From Flavobacteriales bacterium (GTDB lineage: Bacteria; Bacteroidota; Bacteroidia; Flavobacteriales; Flavobacteriaceae), in the NCBI GenBank assembly GCA_013205245.1, contig JABMNH010000016.1, forward strand, positions 19,430 to 83,429: a stretch of DNA of 64,000 nt, given 5' to 3'. Position 1 is the first letter of the stretch, and each line of letters starts with the position of its first letter. This document shows positions 52,343-60,831 of this stretch, in pieces. A program made the translations under genes and the position numbers. A model generated the notes under the pieces. That model had not been told where the DNA came from, searched no databases, and saw nothing but the letters and a program-made list of their open reading frames with translations.

Positions 52343-53623
52343 ATGAAAAAGGTGCTTTTAATAACGTATTATTGGCCACCATCAGGTGGGTCTGGCGTGC
52401 AGCGTTGGCTAAATTTTACCAAGTATTTAAAAGACTTTGATATTGACCCAGTGGTTTATACCGTTTCAAATCCAAACTACGCTATTCAAGATACTTCTTT
52501 GCGTGAACCGGATGGTATAACCGTCATCCGACAACCCATTTGGGAACCTTATAATATGGCTTCTTTCCTTTCGGGGAAAAGTGCCAAACAAACCAGTTCG
52601 GGGTTTTTAGAACAATCAAATTCAATTAAGTCAAAGCTTGTAAATTATATCCGTGCCAATTATTTTATTCCAGATGCACGTAAATTTTGGATAAAACCAT
52701 CGGTAAAATATCTTAAGAAATACCTCCAAGAAAATAATATTGACACCATTATTACATCGGGACCACCGCACAGTTTGCACCTTATCGGATTGGCATTAAA
52801 AACCCAATTAAATTTAAAATGGATAGCAGATTTTAGAGATCCTTGGACACAAATCGACTATTTTCATAAATTACCATTTAGCAAATGGGCGCTTCAAAAA
52901 CAACATCGGTTAGAACAAAAAGTAGTGCAAAATGCCGATAGTATTTTGGTGGTGAGCAGTACTATGAAAGATTTTTACGGGACGTTTAATAAAAATGTGT
53001 CGGTTATAACAAACGGGTTTGACAGTGTAACCGAAAAACATGATGTCATTTTAGATGCAGCATTTACAATTACCCATATAGGTTTGCTTAACGCCGATAG
53101 AAATCACGCTATATTTTGGCAGGTTTTACGAGAGCTGATTGATGAAAACACCGCCTTTAAAGAATCTGTTCGTGTTAAACTGATTGGCAAAGTGTCTGTT
53201 GAAGTCACACAAAGTGTGGCAACATATAACTTAGAATCCTATGTAGATTTTATCGATTATGTGTCGCATGACAAAGTCGCCAAATTACAACAATCGGCAC
53301 AGGTACTTTTTCTGCCTGTAAATAATGTGCCCAGTGCTAAAGGGATTATTACAGGAAAAATATTTGAATATTTATTGGCCAAACGTCCTATCTTAGCCAT
53401 TGCACCTGTAAATGGCGATTTGGCTAAAATTATTACCAAAACAAATGCAGGTAAACTTGTGGGTTTTGAAGATAAAAAGAAACTTAAATCGGTTTTAGTT
53501 ACGTACTTTGAAGCCTATCAAAAAGGAGCTCTGGTTTCTGATGTAAAAGGTTTAGAGGATTATCACGCTAAAAACATCACTAAAAAAATAGCCGAACTCA
53601 TACAAAAGGTATCATTGAAATGA
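52343..53623 (+). CDS. Glycosyltransferase family 4
   Basis: The 426-residue protein begins MKKVLLITYYWPPSGGSGVQ, the common start of polysaccharide GT4 enzymes, with GGSGVQRW as the glycine-rich acceptor loop. DFRDPWTQ and GKIFEYLLAKRPILAIAP, containing the EYLLAKRP-type nucleotide site, identify the GT-B fold. Sugar donor unknown; predicted cytosolic. The stop overlaps the wecB start (ATGA), and the upstream gene is 3 bases away, so the three form one unit. Confidence 0.9.
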   Translation: MKKVLLITYYWPPSGGSGVQRWLNFTKYLKDFDIDPVVYTVSNPNYAIQDTSLREPDGITVIRQPIWEPYNMASFLSGKSAKQTSSGFLEQSNSIKSKLVNYIRANYFIPDARKFWIKPSVKYLKKYLQENNIDTIITSGPPHSLHLIGLALKTQLNLKWIADFRDPWTQIDYFHKLPFSKWALQKQHRLEQKVVQNADSILVVSSTMKDFYGTFNKNVSVITNGFDSVTEKHDVILDAAFTITHIGLLNADRNHAIFWQVLRELIDENTAFKESVRVKLIGKVSVEVTQSVATYNLESYVDFIDYVSHDKVAKLQQSAQVLFLPVNNVPSAKGIITGKIFEYLLAKRPILAIAPVNGDLAKIITKTNAGKLVGFEDKKKLKSVLVTYFEAYQKGALVSDVKGLEDYHAKNITKKIAELIQKVSLK

Positions 53624-54702
53624 AAAAAATTGTAAGCATTTTAGGGGCACGACCACAATTTGTAAAAGCTGCTGTTTTAAGTCGCATCATAGCAGAAAAA
53701 AACGACATAAAAGAGGTCATTGTGCATACAGGTCAACATTACGATGCCAATATGAGTGACATCTTTTTTGACGATATGCACATTCCTAAACCCAAATATA
53801 ATTTAAATATAAATGGCTTGGGTCATGGTGCGATGACTGGACAAATGTTGGAGAAAATAGAAGCTATTTTACAGATAGAAAAACCAGATGCTGTAGTGGT
53901 TTATGGCGACACAAATTCAACTTTGGCAGGTGCTTTGGCAGCTAAAAAATTACATATAAAAGTGATTCATATTGAGGCGGGTTTGCGCTCTTTTAATATG
54001 AAAATGCCCGAAGAAATCAACCGCATTATAACCGACAGAATAGCCGATTTACTCTTGTGTCCCACACAAAAATCCATGGATAATTTGAAAGCAGAAGGCT
54101 TTGAAAATATGGATATAGACTTTGTGTTAACTGGCGATATTATGAAAGAAGCGGTTACCTTTTACAGCACGATGGTTGCTGAAAAAGCAACTGTTTTACA
54201 ACAACAAAAATTAACGCCAGAAGCTTTTGTTTTGGCTACAATACACCGACAAGAAAATACAGATAATCTAGACAATTTAAAAAATATTTTCAAAGCTTTA
54301 GACCACATTTCTAAAACCTGTCAGGTTATTTTACCTATCCATCCAAGAACAAAAGGCATACTTGAAAAGCACCATATAAAAACACAAGTGACATTGATAG
54401 AACCTGTTGGGTATTTTGATATGTTAGCCCTTTTGCAAAACTGTAAAATGGTAATAACCGATAGTGGTGGCTTGCAAAAAGAAGCTTTTTTTAATCAAAA
54501 ATTTTGCATTGTTGCACGTACAGAAACCGAATGGGTAGAACTTGTAGATAACGGTTTTGCTAAAATAGCAGGAAGTGATTATGAAAAAATAATGACTTCT
54601 TTTAGATTCTTTGATAACAAAGAAAAATCTTTTAGCAAACCTCTGTATGGCGATAAAGTTGGAGAAACTATTTATGCCGAAATTTTAAGAGTGTTAAGCT
54701 AA
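53620..54702 (+). CDS. wecB: UDP-N-acetylglucosamine 2-epimerase (non-hydrolysing)
   Basis: Interconverts UDP-GlcNAc and UDP-ManNAc for surface polysaccharides. The 360-residue GT-B-like protein shows VHTGQHYDANMSDIFFDDM, VYGDTNSTLAGALAA, IHIEAGLRSFNMKMPEEINR and DSGGLQKEAFFNQKF. All fit the WecB/MnaA family, including the His and Glu of HIEAG. It is the last gene of the polysaccharide run. The ManNAc product may be used by one of the two upstream glycosyltransferases, or further oxidised by a WecC-like enzyme located elsewhere. Confidence 0.94.
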   Translation: MKKIVSILGARPQFVKAAVLSRIIAEKNDIKEVIVHTGQHYDANMSDIFFDDMHIPKPKYNLNINGLGHGAMTGQMLEKIEAILQIEKPDAVVVYGDTNSTLAGALAAKKLHIKVIHIEAGLRSFNMKMPEEINRIITDRIADLLLCPTQKSMDNLKAEGFENMDIDFVLTGDIMKEAVTFYSTMVAEKATVLQQQKLTPEAFVLATIHRQENTDNLDNLKNIFKALDHISKTCQVILPIHPRTKGILEKHHIKTQVTLIEPVGYFDMLALLQNCKMVITDSGGLQKEAFFNQKFCIVARTETEWVELVDNGFAKIAGSDYEKIMTSFRFFDNKEKSFSKPLYGDKVGETIYAEILRVLS

Positions 54703-54761
54703 TTATAGGAATATCGATTGTGGGAAACCAGTATACTTTTTAGGTTACGCTTATTGGTTAA

Positions 54762-54860
54762 GATATGATCAGTTTCAATACTGAAACGAGTTCAGCACAG
54801 GTTGATTTATATCGTCCGATACCTACCTACGGCAGGCATGAGCGAAGCTAGTTTTTTAAT
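54762..54860. repeat. Cluster of intergenic repeat fragments after wecB
   Basis: The 249-base gap 54703-54951 holds GTTTCA-ATAC-TGAAAC (about 54773-54788, a perfect 6-bp hairpin), a CCTACGGCAGG partial palindrome near 54827-54837 and GAGCGAAGCTAGTTTTTT (54841-54858), whose core CGAAGCTAGTT also begins repeat copy A at 28668. No gene is visible in the gap and no clear terminator was found. Confidence 0.5.
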
Positions 54861-54951
54861 AACAGAAAAGCAATAAAAGCGTAAAGTACTTATTATAAAG
54901 TTATTATCTAAAAATTTGAATTATTGAAGTTTTAAGCTTTCTTATCAACTT

Positions 54952-55905
54952 CTATTTCAATTTCTCGTTAGTCAAAATGTCTTTAACAGCTTGTTGATAT
55001 GCTTTACGATTGCCAGCTTTCTTTATTTTTTTATACGTTTTTTGAGGATTCGAAAATGACATCGAAAAATATTCCCAGAAACCTAGCATCTTCATTTTTA
55101 TAGGTACTGGGCCAGATAATGCGGCATCGTATTCATTGTATAGTGTATCGTGAAATTCTCTAAATATTTGCCATCTATTTTGTGGATATTCTAAAGTGTT
55201 GCTTTTTATCATGCTTGGTAAAAAGGGATCGGCTATAAGCCCACGTCCAATCATAAAATGATCTATACTAGGAAAACGTTCTTGCATCTCTTTGAATTTG
55301 GCTACAGATGTAATATCGCCATTGTAATAAAGTTTGTGTTTGGTGTTTTCAATACAACGTTGAAAGGCGTCTAAATCTACGTTACCTTTATAAAGTTGTT
55401 TCCCAATACGCGCATGAATGGCTATGTTTTTTAGAGGATATTTATCTAAGATAGGAAACGTATTTAATATTTCTTCTGAATTTTCATATCCCATTCGCAT
55501 TTTCATAGAAACAATAACATCAGTTTCATTATGAACACGATTAAGAATATGGTCAATCTTTGTAGGTTCGCAAATAAGCCCAGAACCCATACCTCGTTTT
55601 GTAACCATAGGATAGGGACAGCCTAAATTCCAGTTGAGTTCTTTGTATCCTAAATTTTGAATATATTTTACAACAAATAAAAAATCATCAGCATCATTAG
55701 TCATTACTTGTGGAATCACATTTAATGTGTTGTTGTTTTCTGGTTGTAAATCGCGTTGGTAAGAAGATTTAATCACTAATTTTTTATCTAAACGAATATA
55801 AGGCGCATAAAACGTATCGATACCACCAAAATATTTATGAAATGCATTCCTGAATTTAAAATCAGTAAAGCCTTGTAAAGGAGATGAAAGTAGCGTAATG
55901 CTCAT
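54952..55905 (-). CDS. tRNA-dihydrouridine synthase
   Basis: Reduces uridines in tRNA D-loops using FMN and NADPH. The 317-residue cytosolic protein has the catalytic cysteine in LNWNLGCPYPMVTKRGMGSG, the FMN-binding parts MKMRMGYENSEEI and AIHARIGKQLYKG, and FMIGRGLIADPF. Which D position it handles (DusA/B/C) is not clear. It is preceded by a -7 element at 55922-55929. The gene is separated by 93 bases from the downstream end of the uvrA-containing run. Confidence 0.92.
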   Translation of the reverse strand: MSITLLSSPLQGFTDFKFRNAFHKYFGGIDTFYAPYIRLDKKLVIKSSYQRDLQPENNNTLNVIPQVMTNDADDFLFVVKYIQNLGYKELNWNLGCPYPMVTKRGMGSGLICEPTKIDHILNRVHNETDVIVSMKMRMGYENSEEILNTFPILDKYPLKNIAIHARIGKQLYKGNVDLDAFQRCIENTKHKLYYNGDITSVAKFKEMQERFPSIDHFMIGRGLIADPFLPSMIKSNTLEYPQNRWQIFREFHDTLYNEYDAALSGPVPIKMKMLGFWEYFSMSFSNPQKTYKKIKKAGNRKAYQQAVKDILTNEKLK

Positions 55906-55921
55906 AAATTAGATTGTGGTT

Positions 55922-55929
55922 CAAAGATA
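55922..55929 (-). promoter_or_regulatory. -7 promoter element for dus
   Basis: Minus-strand TATCTTTG fits TAnnTTTG and lies 16 bases before the ATG at 55905. Confidence 0.55.
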
Positions 55930-55998
55930 GATAAAAGTAGTTGGGTTATATTTAAGACTTTGTGTTAAGAGTTAAATGGTGAAAATTCGCTTAATTTT

Positions 55999-58815
55999 TT
56001 AAAAGAATCCACGTTTAACAACTTTAATAAACGACCCAATATCAGTAGTTAGGACAAAACGGATTTTGGTATTGTAACCATGTTGGGCAAACTCCCAACC
56101 ATTGTTTGAAAAGACAGGGAAATATGCTTCAAACAAATCGTGCGCAATATTTAAACGAAAGCCTCCATCATATAAAAAATGAACTTTTCTACCATGGTCT
56201 TTAACAAGGCCAATGTCACTATAAACTTCTACATAACGCCAAATACTTATGCTTTGGTTGGTTGTTAAAATCCACTCATTGGCAAAATTATGAGAGAGTT
56301 TAGATTTAAAACCGCCTTCGTTTATAATTATTTGTTGACTTAAAAAGCCTGAATTTTCTGAACGACCTAAGTAATTATAGTCAAAAAGATAATCGGTAGG
56401 TTTGTCTAAAGCAAAACTAAAAAAATCGCCATCGGTTTTGTTATTTATAAAAGTACCTGCAAAAACCCTAAAGTCAATTTGTCTGTCTTTATCCGTTAAG
56501 ATGCGGTACCTATAATCGAACGAAATTTTACTAAAATGTTTATCAAATTGAAGGTCGAAATTATACCTAATATCTCTTACAATATCTGGTTTGCTATAGG
56601 CATATCTCAAGTTTAAAATTGCATAGTTAGTAATATCGTTTGGATCTGATAAAAGATTTTTCTCTCGGTTAACCGATACATATCTAAGCATTAAACCTTT
56701 GCCGCCAACATCTCTCAAACTTTTTCGTTTAAACTGAAGACTCACAAAAGGTGATAATTTATTAAACAATAAATCTGGCGCATAATGAAAACTACTTCCA
56801 GATATACCACCGCTAATTTGATAAATGCTAGAATTTTCTGGCAAATAATTATAAAGTGCAGAAAAAGACCCTGTAACAGATGAACTTTTAAAACCGTAAG
56901 TAGGGGTTATTTTATAATGAAATTTCTTTTTTAAAAAAGTTTCATTATAAATTCTAGGACCAAATAAAAAGCCATCATAAAAATTATAATTGCCATAAAC
57001 ATTATAAAAAACCTGATTGTAATTAGGGTCTTCTATATCTTTTAAAAACCTAAATTGAAGAGGTCTGTTAAAAAGTTTATTCTTAGGGTTTTTCCAATTA
57101 TTCCGTAAATTGAATTCTGGATAAATATATTCGTAATTTAAAACAAGCTTATCAATATTATTTTTTGGAATATTAACTGTAAAAGTAGAGTCAATATTAG
57201 AAAACCATTTTTTGTAATGGATGGTTTTATTTTTAAGACCATATAATGCTACAGGTGTGGTGATGTTTCGTTTGTTTTTTATCGTAACAGCAATAGAATC
57301 GTTATTTATTTTGGCTTTGGTTATGGTATAATCTATTTTCTTTTTGGTGTGGATGTAATCGTTAAAAAACCAAGAGACATCTTTGGTTGTATTGCTTTTA
57401 AGCATTCTTTCGAAATCGTGACTTGACACTTTTTTAAGATTATACTCTTTATAAAAATCAGAAATTGTATGGCCTAAAACGGAATCGCCTATAACAGCGT
57501 TTAAATATTTTAAACCCATACCGGCTTTGTATTTGTTGACAATTTTTCGATTAAAATTCGATAAAGAATCGGCACGGGTAGTCAGAGCCTGATCTAAATT
57601 TTTTCTGGCTGAAAACTGATAAACAAAGGGATATTTTTCGTTAAAATTTAGTTTAGCGATATTGAAATTTTTGAGTCCCCAAAGTTTTGAAAGATTGCCT
57701 ATGGCTTTAACATCTTTATAATAAGTATCCACATATTGCATCATTAAATAAGTTTGCAAGCCGTCTGCTAACCAGGCATCTTCTCGTAAATTAAAAAGAA
57801 AACTGCGGTCAATAAATTTTTCTGTTAATGCTTTAAACATTTTAATGTCCCATTCAAATACATCGCTAAATGGATGCAATGATTTTGGTAGCTGATTAAA
57901 TCCGTAAACGGGATTTTTATTATAGGCGGCTTCTGTCAATACAATTTTAGGATAGGGGTATGTCCCTAAATTTTCTTTTATAAATGCAATAGCCCTGTTT
58001 AATATTTGATCTTTTAATTTTTTATCTAGATTGGCACTCTGAATATCAGTAAAAACATCGACATCAGAAGTAACATATTTTTCGAAATTGGTATCAATGC
58101 GTAAATAAATTTCGGCATCGTTTGTTGTATTGCAATGCATCTTATAATGGACTTTGTCTTTAACTATATGTGCGTCAGAGATAAGTAAATTTGAAGTTAA
58201 GGTATATATAGAAGGAGCTGCAAAAGAAACTTCGTAAGTATAAGGCATGCTATACATATCGTCCAAATTGATATTTTGCATGGTTTTCCATGTGCCATTT
58301 TCGTAAACAGCAGGAATAAGATACCAATATTTTAAATAGAAATTATTTGGGCTGGCGCCATATCCGGTAAACGAAATATCGGGAAGCTTGACTTTATATG
58401 TAGCCACAATTTTTACACCTTTGGTGGGTGCTAAAGGATTACTAAGTTCAATTTTTATAATATCAGACTTATCTTCTGGATTATAAAACTTAACCTGATC
58501 ATAATCGGCTTGAACACTTATTATTTTTGTGTAGCCTCTGCGTTGTATTTTGGCAAAATGTAACTGCCTGTCATAATCATCTAAAAGGCGTTTTGCCAAA
58601 GTGGTATGTCGGTCTTTAAAACTATTGGGCCAATCGTGTAGGTAAATAGACCTAAGCGTATCTTTAGAAGTATTGATATAGTTAATTTCTTGTTGTATAT
58701 TAATTATATGAGTTGTAGCATTTAAATGCGCATCTATTTTAATGGTATTATCTTGAGCGGCACATTGCAGGGCAACAAAACACAAAAGGATAAAATAAGT
58801 AAAGTCCTTTTTCAT
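55999..58815 (-). CDS. M1-like metallopeptidase homologue lacking the zinc site
   Basis: The protein has 938 residues from ATG 58815 (a TTG one codon earlier overlaps the upstream stop). After a signal peptide (FTYFILLCFVALQCAAQ) the M1-like N-terminal and catalytic domains fill about 20-530. Where active M1 enzymes have HEXXH the text reads LTEKFIDRSFLF, and the NEG-type third ligand is replaced by ADG in DAWLADGLQTYLMM. It is therefore probably not a peptidase. The C-terminal 350 residues have amphipathic strands like an outer-membrane barrel. It overlaps the T9SS endonuclease gene start-to-stop and may be cotranscribed with uvrA-LOG. Role unknown. Confidence 0.78.
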   Translation of the reverse strand: MKKDFTYFILLCFVALQCAAQDNTIKIDAHLNATTHIINIQQEINYINTSKDTLRSIYLHDWPNSFKDRHTTLAKRLLDDYDRQLHFAKIQRRGYTKIISVQADYDQVKFYNPEDKSDIIKIELSNPLAPTKGVKIVATYKVKLPDISFTGYGASPNNFYLKYWYLIPAVYENGTWKTMQNINLDDMYSMPYTYEVSFAAPSIYTLTSNLLISDAHIVKDKVHYKMHCNTTNDAEIYLRIDTNFEKYVTSDVDVFTDIQSANLDKKLKDQILNRAIAFIKENLGTYPYPKIVLTEAAYNKNPVYGFNQLPKSLHPFSDVFEWDIKMFKALTEKFIDRSFLFNLREDAWLADGLQTYLMMQYVDTYYKDVKAIGNLSKLWGLKNFNIAKLNFNEKYPFVYQFSARKNLDQALTTRADSLSNFNRKIVNKYKAGMGLKYLNAVIGDSVLGHTISDFYKEYNLKKVSSHDFERMLKSNTTKDVSWFFNDYIHTKKKIDYTITKAKINNDSIAVTIKNKRNITTPVALYGLKNKTIHYKKWFSNIDSTFTVNIPKNNIDKLVLNYEYIYPEFNLRNNWKNPKNKLFNRPLQFRFLKDIEDPNYNQVFYNVYGNYNFYDGFLFGPRIYNETFLKKKFHYKITPTYGFKSSSVTGSFSALYNYLPENSSIYQISGGISGSSFHYAPDLLFNKLSPFVSLQFKRKSLRDVGGKGLMLRYVSVNREKNLLSDPNDITNYAILNLRYAYSKPDIVRDIRYNFDLQFDKHFSKISFDYRYRILTDKDRQIDFRVFAGTFINNKTDGDFFSFALDKPTDYLFDYNYLGRSENSGFLSQQIIINEGGFKSKLSHNFANEWILTTNQSISIWRYVEVYSDIGLVKDHGRKVHFLYDGGFRLNIAHDLFEAYFPVFSNNGWEFAQHGYNTKIRFVLTTDIGSFIKVVKRGFF

Positions 58816-60071
58816 CAAGGTAATTTAATAAATTTTAAGGGTTTAATAGATGACAAATCATCTATTTTTAAATAATATACACCCGGTTTTAAGTTGCTTA
58901 AATTGTATTTCAATGTCTTGGATGTTCCTGTTGTTTTATTAAATACCACTTGCCCTAATTGATTGTATATTTTTATATTCTTAGCTTCAAAATTAGAATT
59001 TATTTGTAATTCTAACCAATCAGTTATTAAATTTCCTTTGATAAAATTAACAGATGACACAAGTGTTTGACTGTTTATAGCCAAAGTATTTTCTGGTGTT
59101 TCAAGTTCCATTACAACGGGTAAATGGTCGCTCATATTGTATAAATCATTTCGGATGGATTGCGAATAGGTTCCGGTACAGCTTGTGTTATTGATTGATT
59201 TATTGTAGCAATTGCCATTATTGCCAAACGCTTTATAAGTGTTAGTTACATAATGCAAATCAGTGCTTGTTTGAAGATTTTGCGACATCAGAATAAAATC
59301 AAAACGATCATCTAAGTAGCCACCAGCGCCAAAAAAATTACCTAATCCATCGGTAAAAGAACTATTTCTGGTAGATTGTGTGTGGATATCTGTAAATGAA
59401 GAATTGTCACTCCAACTACCAGGTCTGTTTATTGGGTCAACCATTACAATGGCATTTGTTACATCTAACAATCTTTGATAGGCTTGTTCAGTGCTTGTAT
59501 ATAAGTTAAAATCACCGCCAAAAAGGACAAAATGATTATTGGGGATGTGTGTTAAAGCATCGGTAAAATCGGTTACCATTCCAAACCGCGAAAGTTCATT
59601 TGAAGTACCTGTTGATGATTTTAAATGCGCCACAAATACCTCTAAATAAATAGGATTTGTAGCCGAATTTTCGGTCTTTAGTTTAAACGTATAATGGTTG
59701 ATATCTCTTACCCCTGTTGGGATTTCAGCTTGTGCTGTAAGCAATAATTTCTGACTGTTATAAAATACCAATTGTTGTAAATCTTGATAACTGCTAGAGG
59801 TGTTAGCTACAAAAGCAGCACGTGTATAACGGTTATCTGGTGTTTGTAAAGCAGTGTTTAAAATTGAATTGGCAGCATCTTCTGAGCCTAATTCGCATAC
59901 CATAAAAATATCTGGCTTAATATTGTCTAAAATATTTTTCAAATAAGGCAAACGATCGTTTGGAAGTGGTATTGGGAAATCAAGTAAATTATATGACATT
60001 ACCTTGATATTGGTTTGAGAAAAAGAGAATACCGCTAATAAGAAAAAAATAAAAAAAAAGATTTTTTTCAA
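58815..60071 (-). CDS. Secreted endonuclease/exonuclease/phosphatase family protein with T9SS sorting domain (TTG start)
   Basis: A 418-residue protein. TTG at 60071 gives the signal peptide MKKIFFFIFFLLAVFSFSQ; the first ATG would remove it. Residues 22-330 are an EEP domain, with VMSYNLLDFP, the catalytic GGDFNLY and the C-terminal SDHLPVVMEL. The last 75 or so residues form a T9SS type A sorting domain, recognised by GQVVFNKTTG, NLKPGVYYLKI and the terminal KPLKFIKLP. The protein is thus expected to be moved across the outer membrane by the gliding-type system. A DNase or phosphodiesterase role for nutrient scavenging is plausible. Confidence 0.88.
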   Translation of the reverse strand: MKKIFFFIFFLLAVFSFSQTNIKVMSYNLLDFPIPLPNDRLPYLKNILDNIKPDIFMVCELGSEDAANSILNTALQTPDNRYTRAAFVANTSSSYQDLQQLVFYNSQKLLLTAQAEIPTGVRDINHYTFKLKTENSATNPIYLEVFVAHLKSSTGTSNELSRFGMVTDFTDALTHIPNNHFVLFGGDFNLYTSTEQAYQRLLDVTNAIVMVDPINRPGSWSDNSSFTDIHTQSTRNSSFTDGLGNFFGAGGYLDDRFDFILMSQNLQTSTDLHYVTNTYKAFGNNGNCYNKSINNTSCTGTYSQSIRNDLYNMSDHLPVVMELETPENTLAINSQTLVSSVNFIKGNLITDWLELQINSNFEAKNIKIYNQLGQVVFNKTTGTSKTLKYNLSNLKPGVYYLKIDDLSSIKPLKFIKLP

Positions 60072-60081
60072 AACGAGGTTT

Positions 60082-60795
60082 TTAAAAATTAGGTTTTAAA
60101 CTATAAACCGAATAGAATTCTTTAAAAATAGTGACAGTTTCATCTGCAGTATCTACAATTTTAAACAAGTCTAAGTTTTCTGGGCTAACAGTTTTGTGTT
60201 TTTTGATTAATGTGCTTTTAATCCAGTCTAATAAACCACCCCAAAACTCAGTACCAACTAAAACTATAGGAAATTTACCAATTTTATGTGTTTGAATTAA
60301 AGTAATGGCTTCAAAAAGTTCGTCTAAAGTGCCAAAGCCACCGGGCATTACAACAAAGCCTTGAGAGTATTTTACAAACATCACTTTTCTAACAAAAAAA
60401 TAATCGAATTCTAAGTTTTTGTCTTTATCAATATACGGATTAAAATGTTGCTCAAAAGGCAACTCAATATTTAAGCCTACAGAAACGCCTTTGCCACGAT
60501 GTGCTCCTTTATTACCTGCTTCCATAATACCAGGGCCTCCTCCGGTAACAACACCAAAACCATTTTGGGTCAATTTAAAAGCAATTTCTTCGGCAAGTAT
60601 ATAATTAAAATCTTCTGGCTTTGTTCGTGCCGATCCAAAAATACTCACACAAGGACCAATGCGGCTTAACTGTTCATAGCCATTAACAAACTCGGCCATA
60701 ATTTTAAAAATAGCCCAAGAATCGTTGGTTTTTATTTCATTCCACGTTTTTTGCTTAAGCTTATCTAATATTTTTTTATCTTCTTTAGGACTCAT
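60082..60795 (-). CDS. LOG family protein (TIGR00730, cytokinin-riboside 5'-monophosphate phosphoribohydrolase type)
   Basis: A 237-residue cytosolic Rossmann-fold protein from ATG 60795; a TTG 24 bases upstream would add residues not seen in the family. GGGPGIMEAGNKGAH and MPGGFGTLDELFEAI are the LOG motifs for nucleotide and Arg/Glu catalysis. LOG proteins hydrolyse AMP or cytokinin monophosphates to free base and ribose 5-phosphate. The natural substrate here is not known. It lies 36 bases after uvrA in the same direction. Confidence 0.93.
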   Translation of the reverse strand: MSPKEDKKILDKLKQKTWNEIKTNDSWAIFKIMAEFVNGYEQLSRIGPCVSIFGSARTKPEDFNYILAEEIAFKLTQNGFGVVTGGGPGIMEAGNKGAHRGKGVSVGLNIELPFEQHFNPYIDKDKNLEFDYFFVRKVMFVKYSQGFVVMPGGFGTLDELFEAITLIQTHKIGKFPIVLVGTEFWGGLLDWIKSTLIKKHKTVSPENLDLFKIVDTADETVTIFKEFYSVYSLKPNF

Positions 60796-60831
60796 AATCA
60801 ATTGATGATTTAGGAACAATAAAAATGCTTG

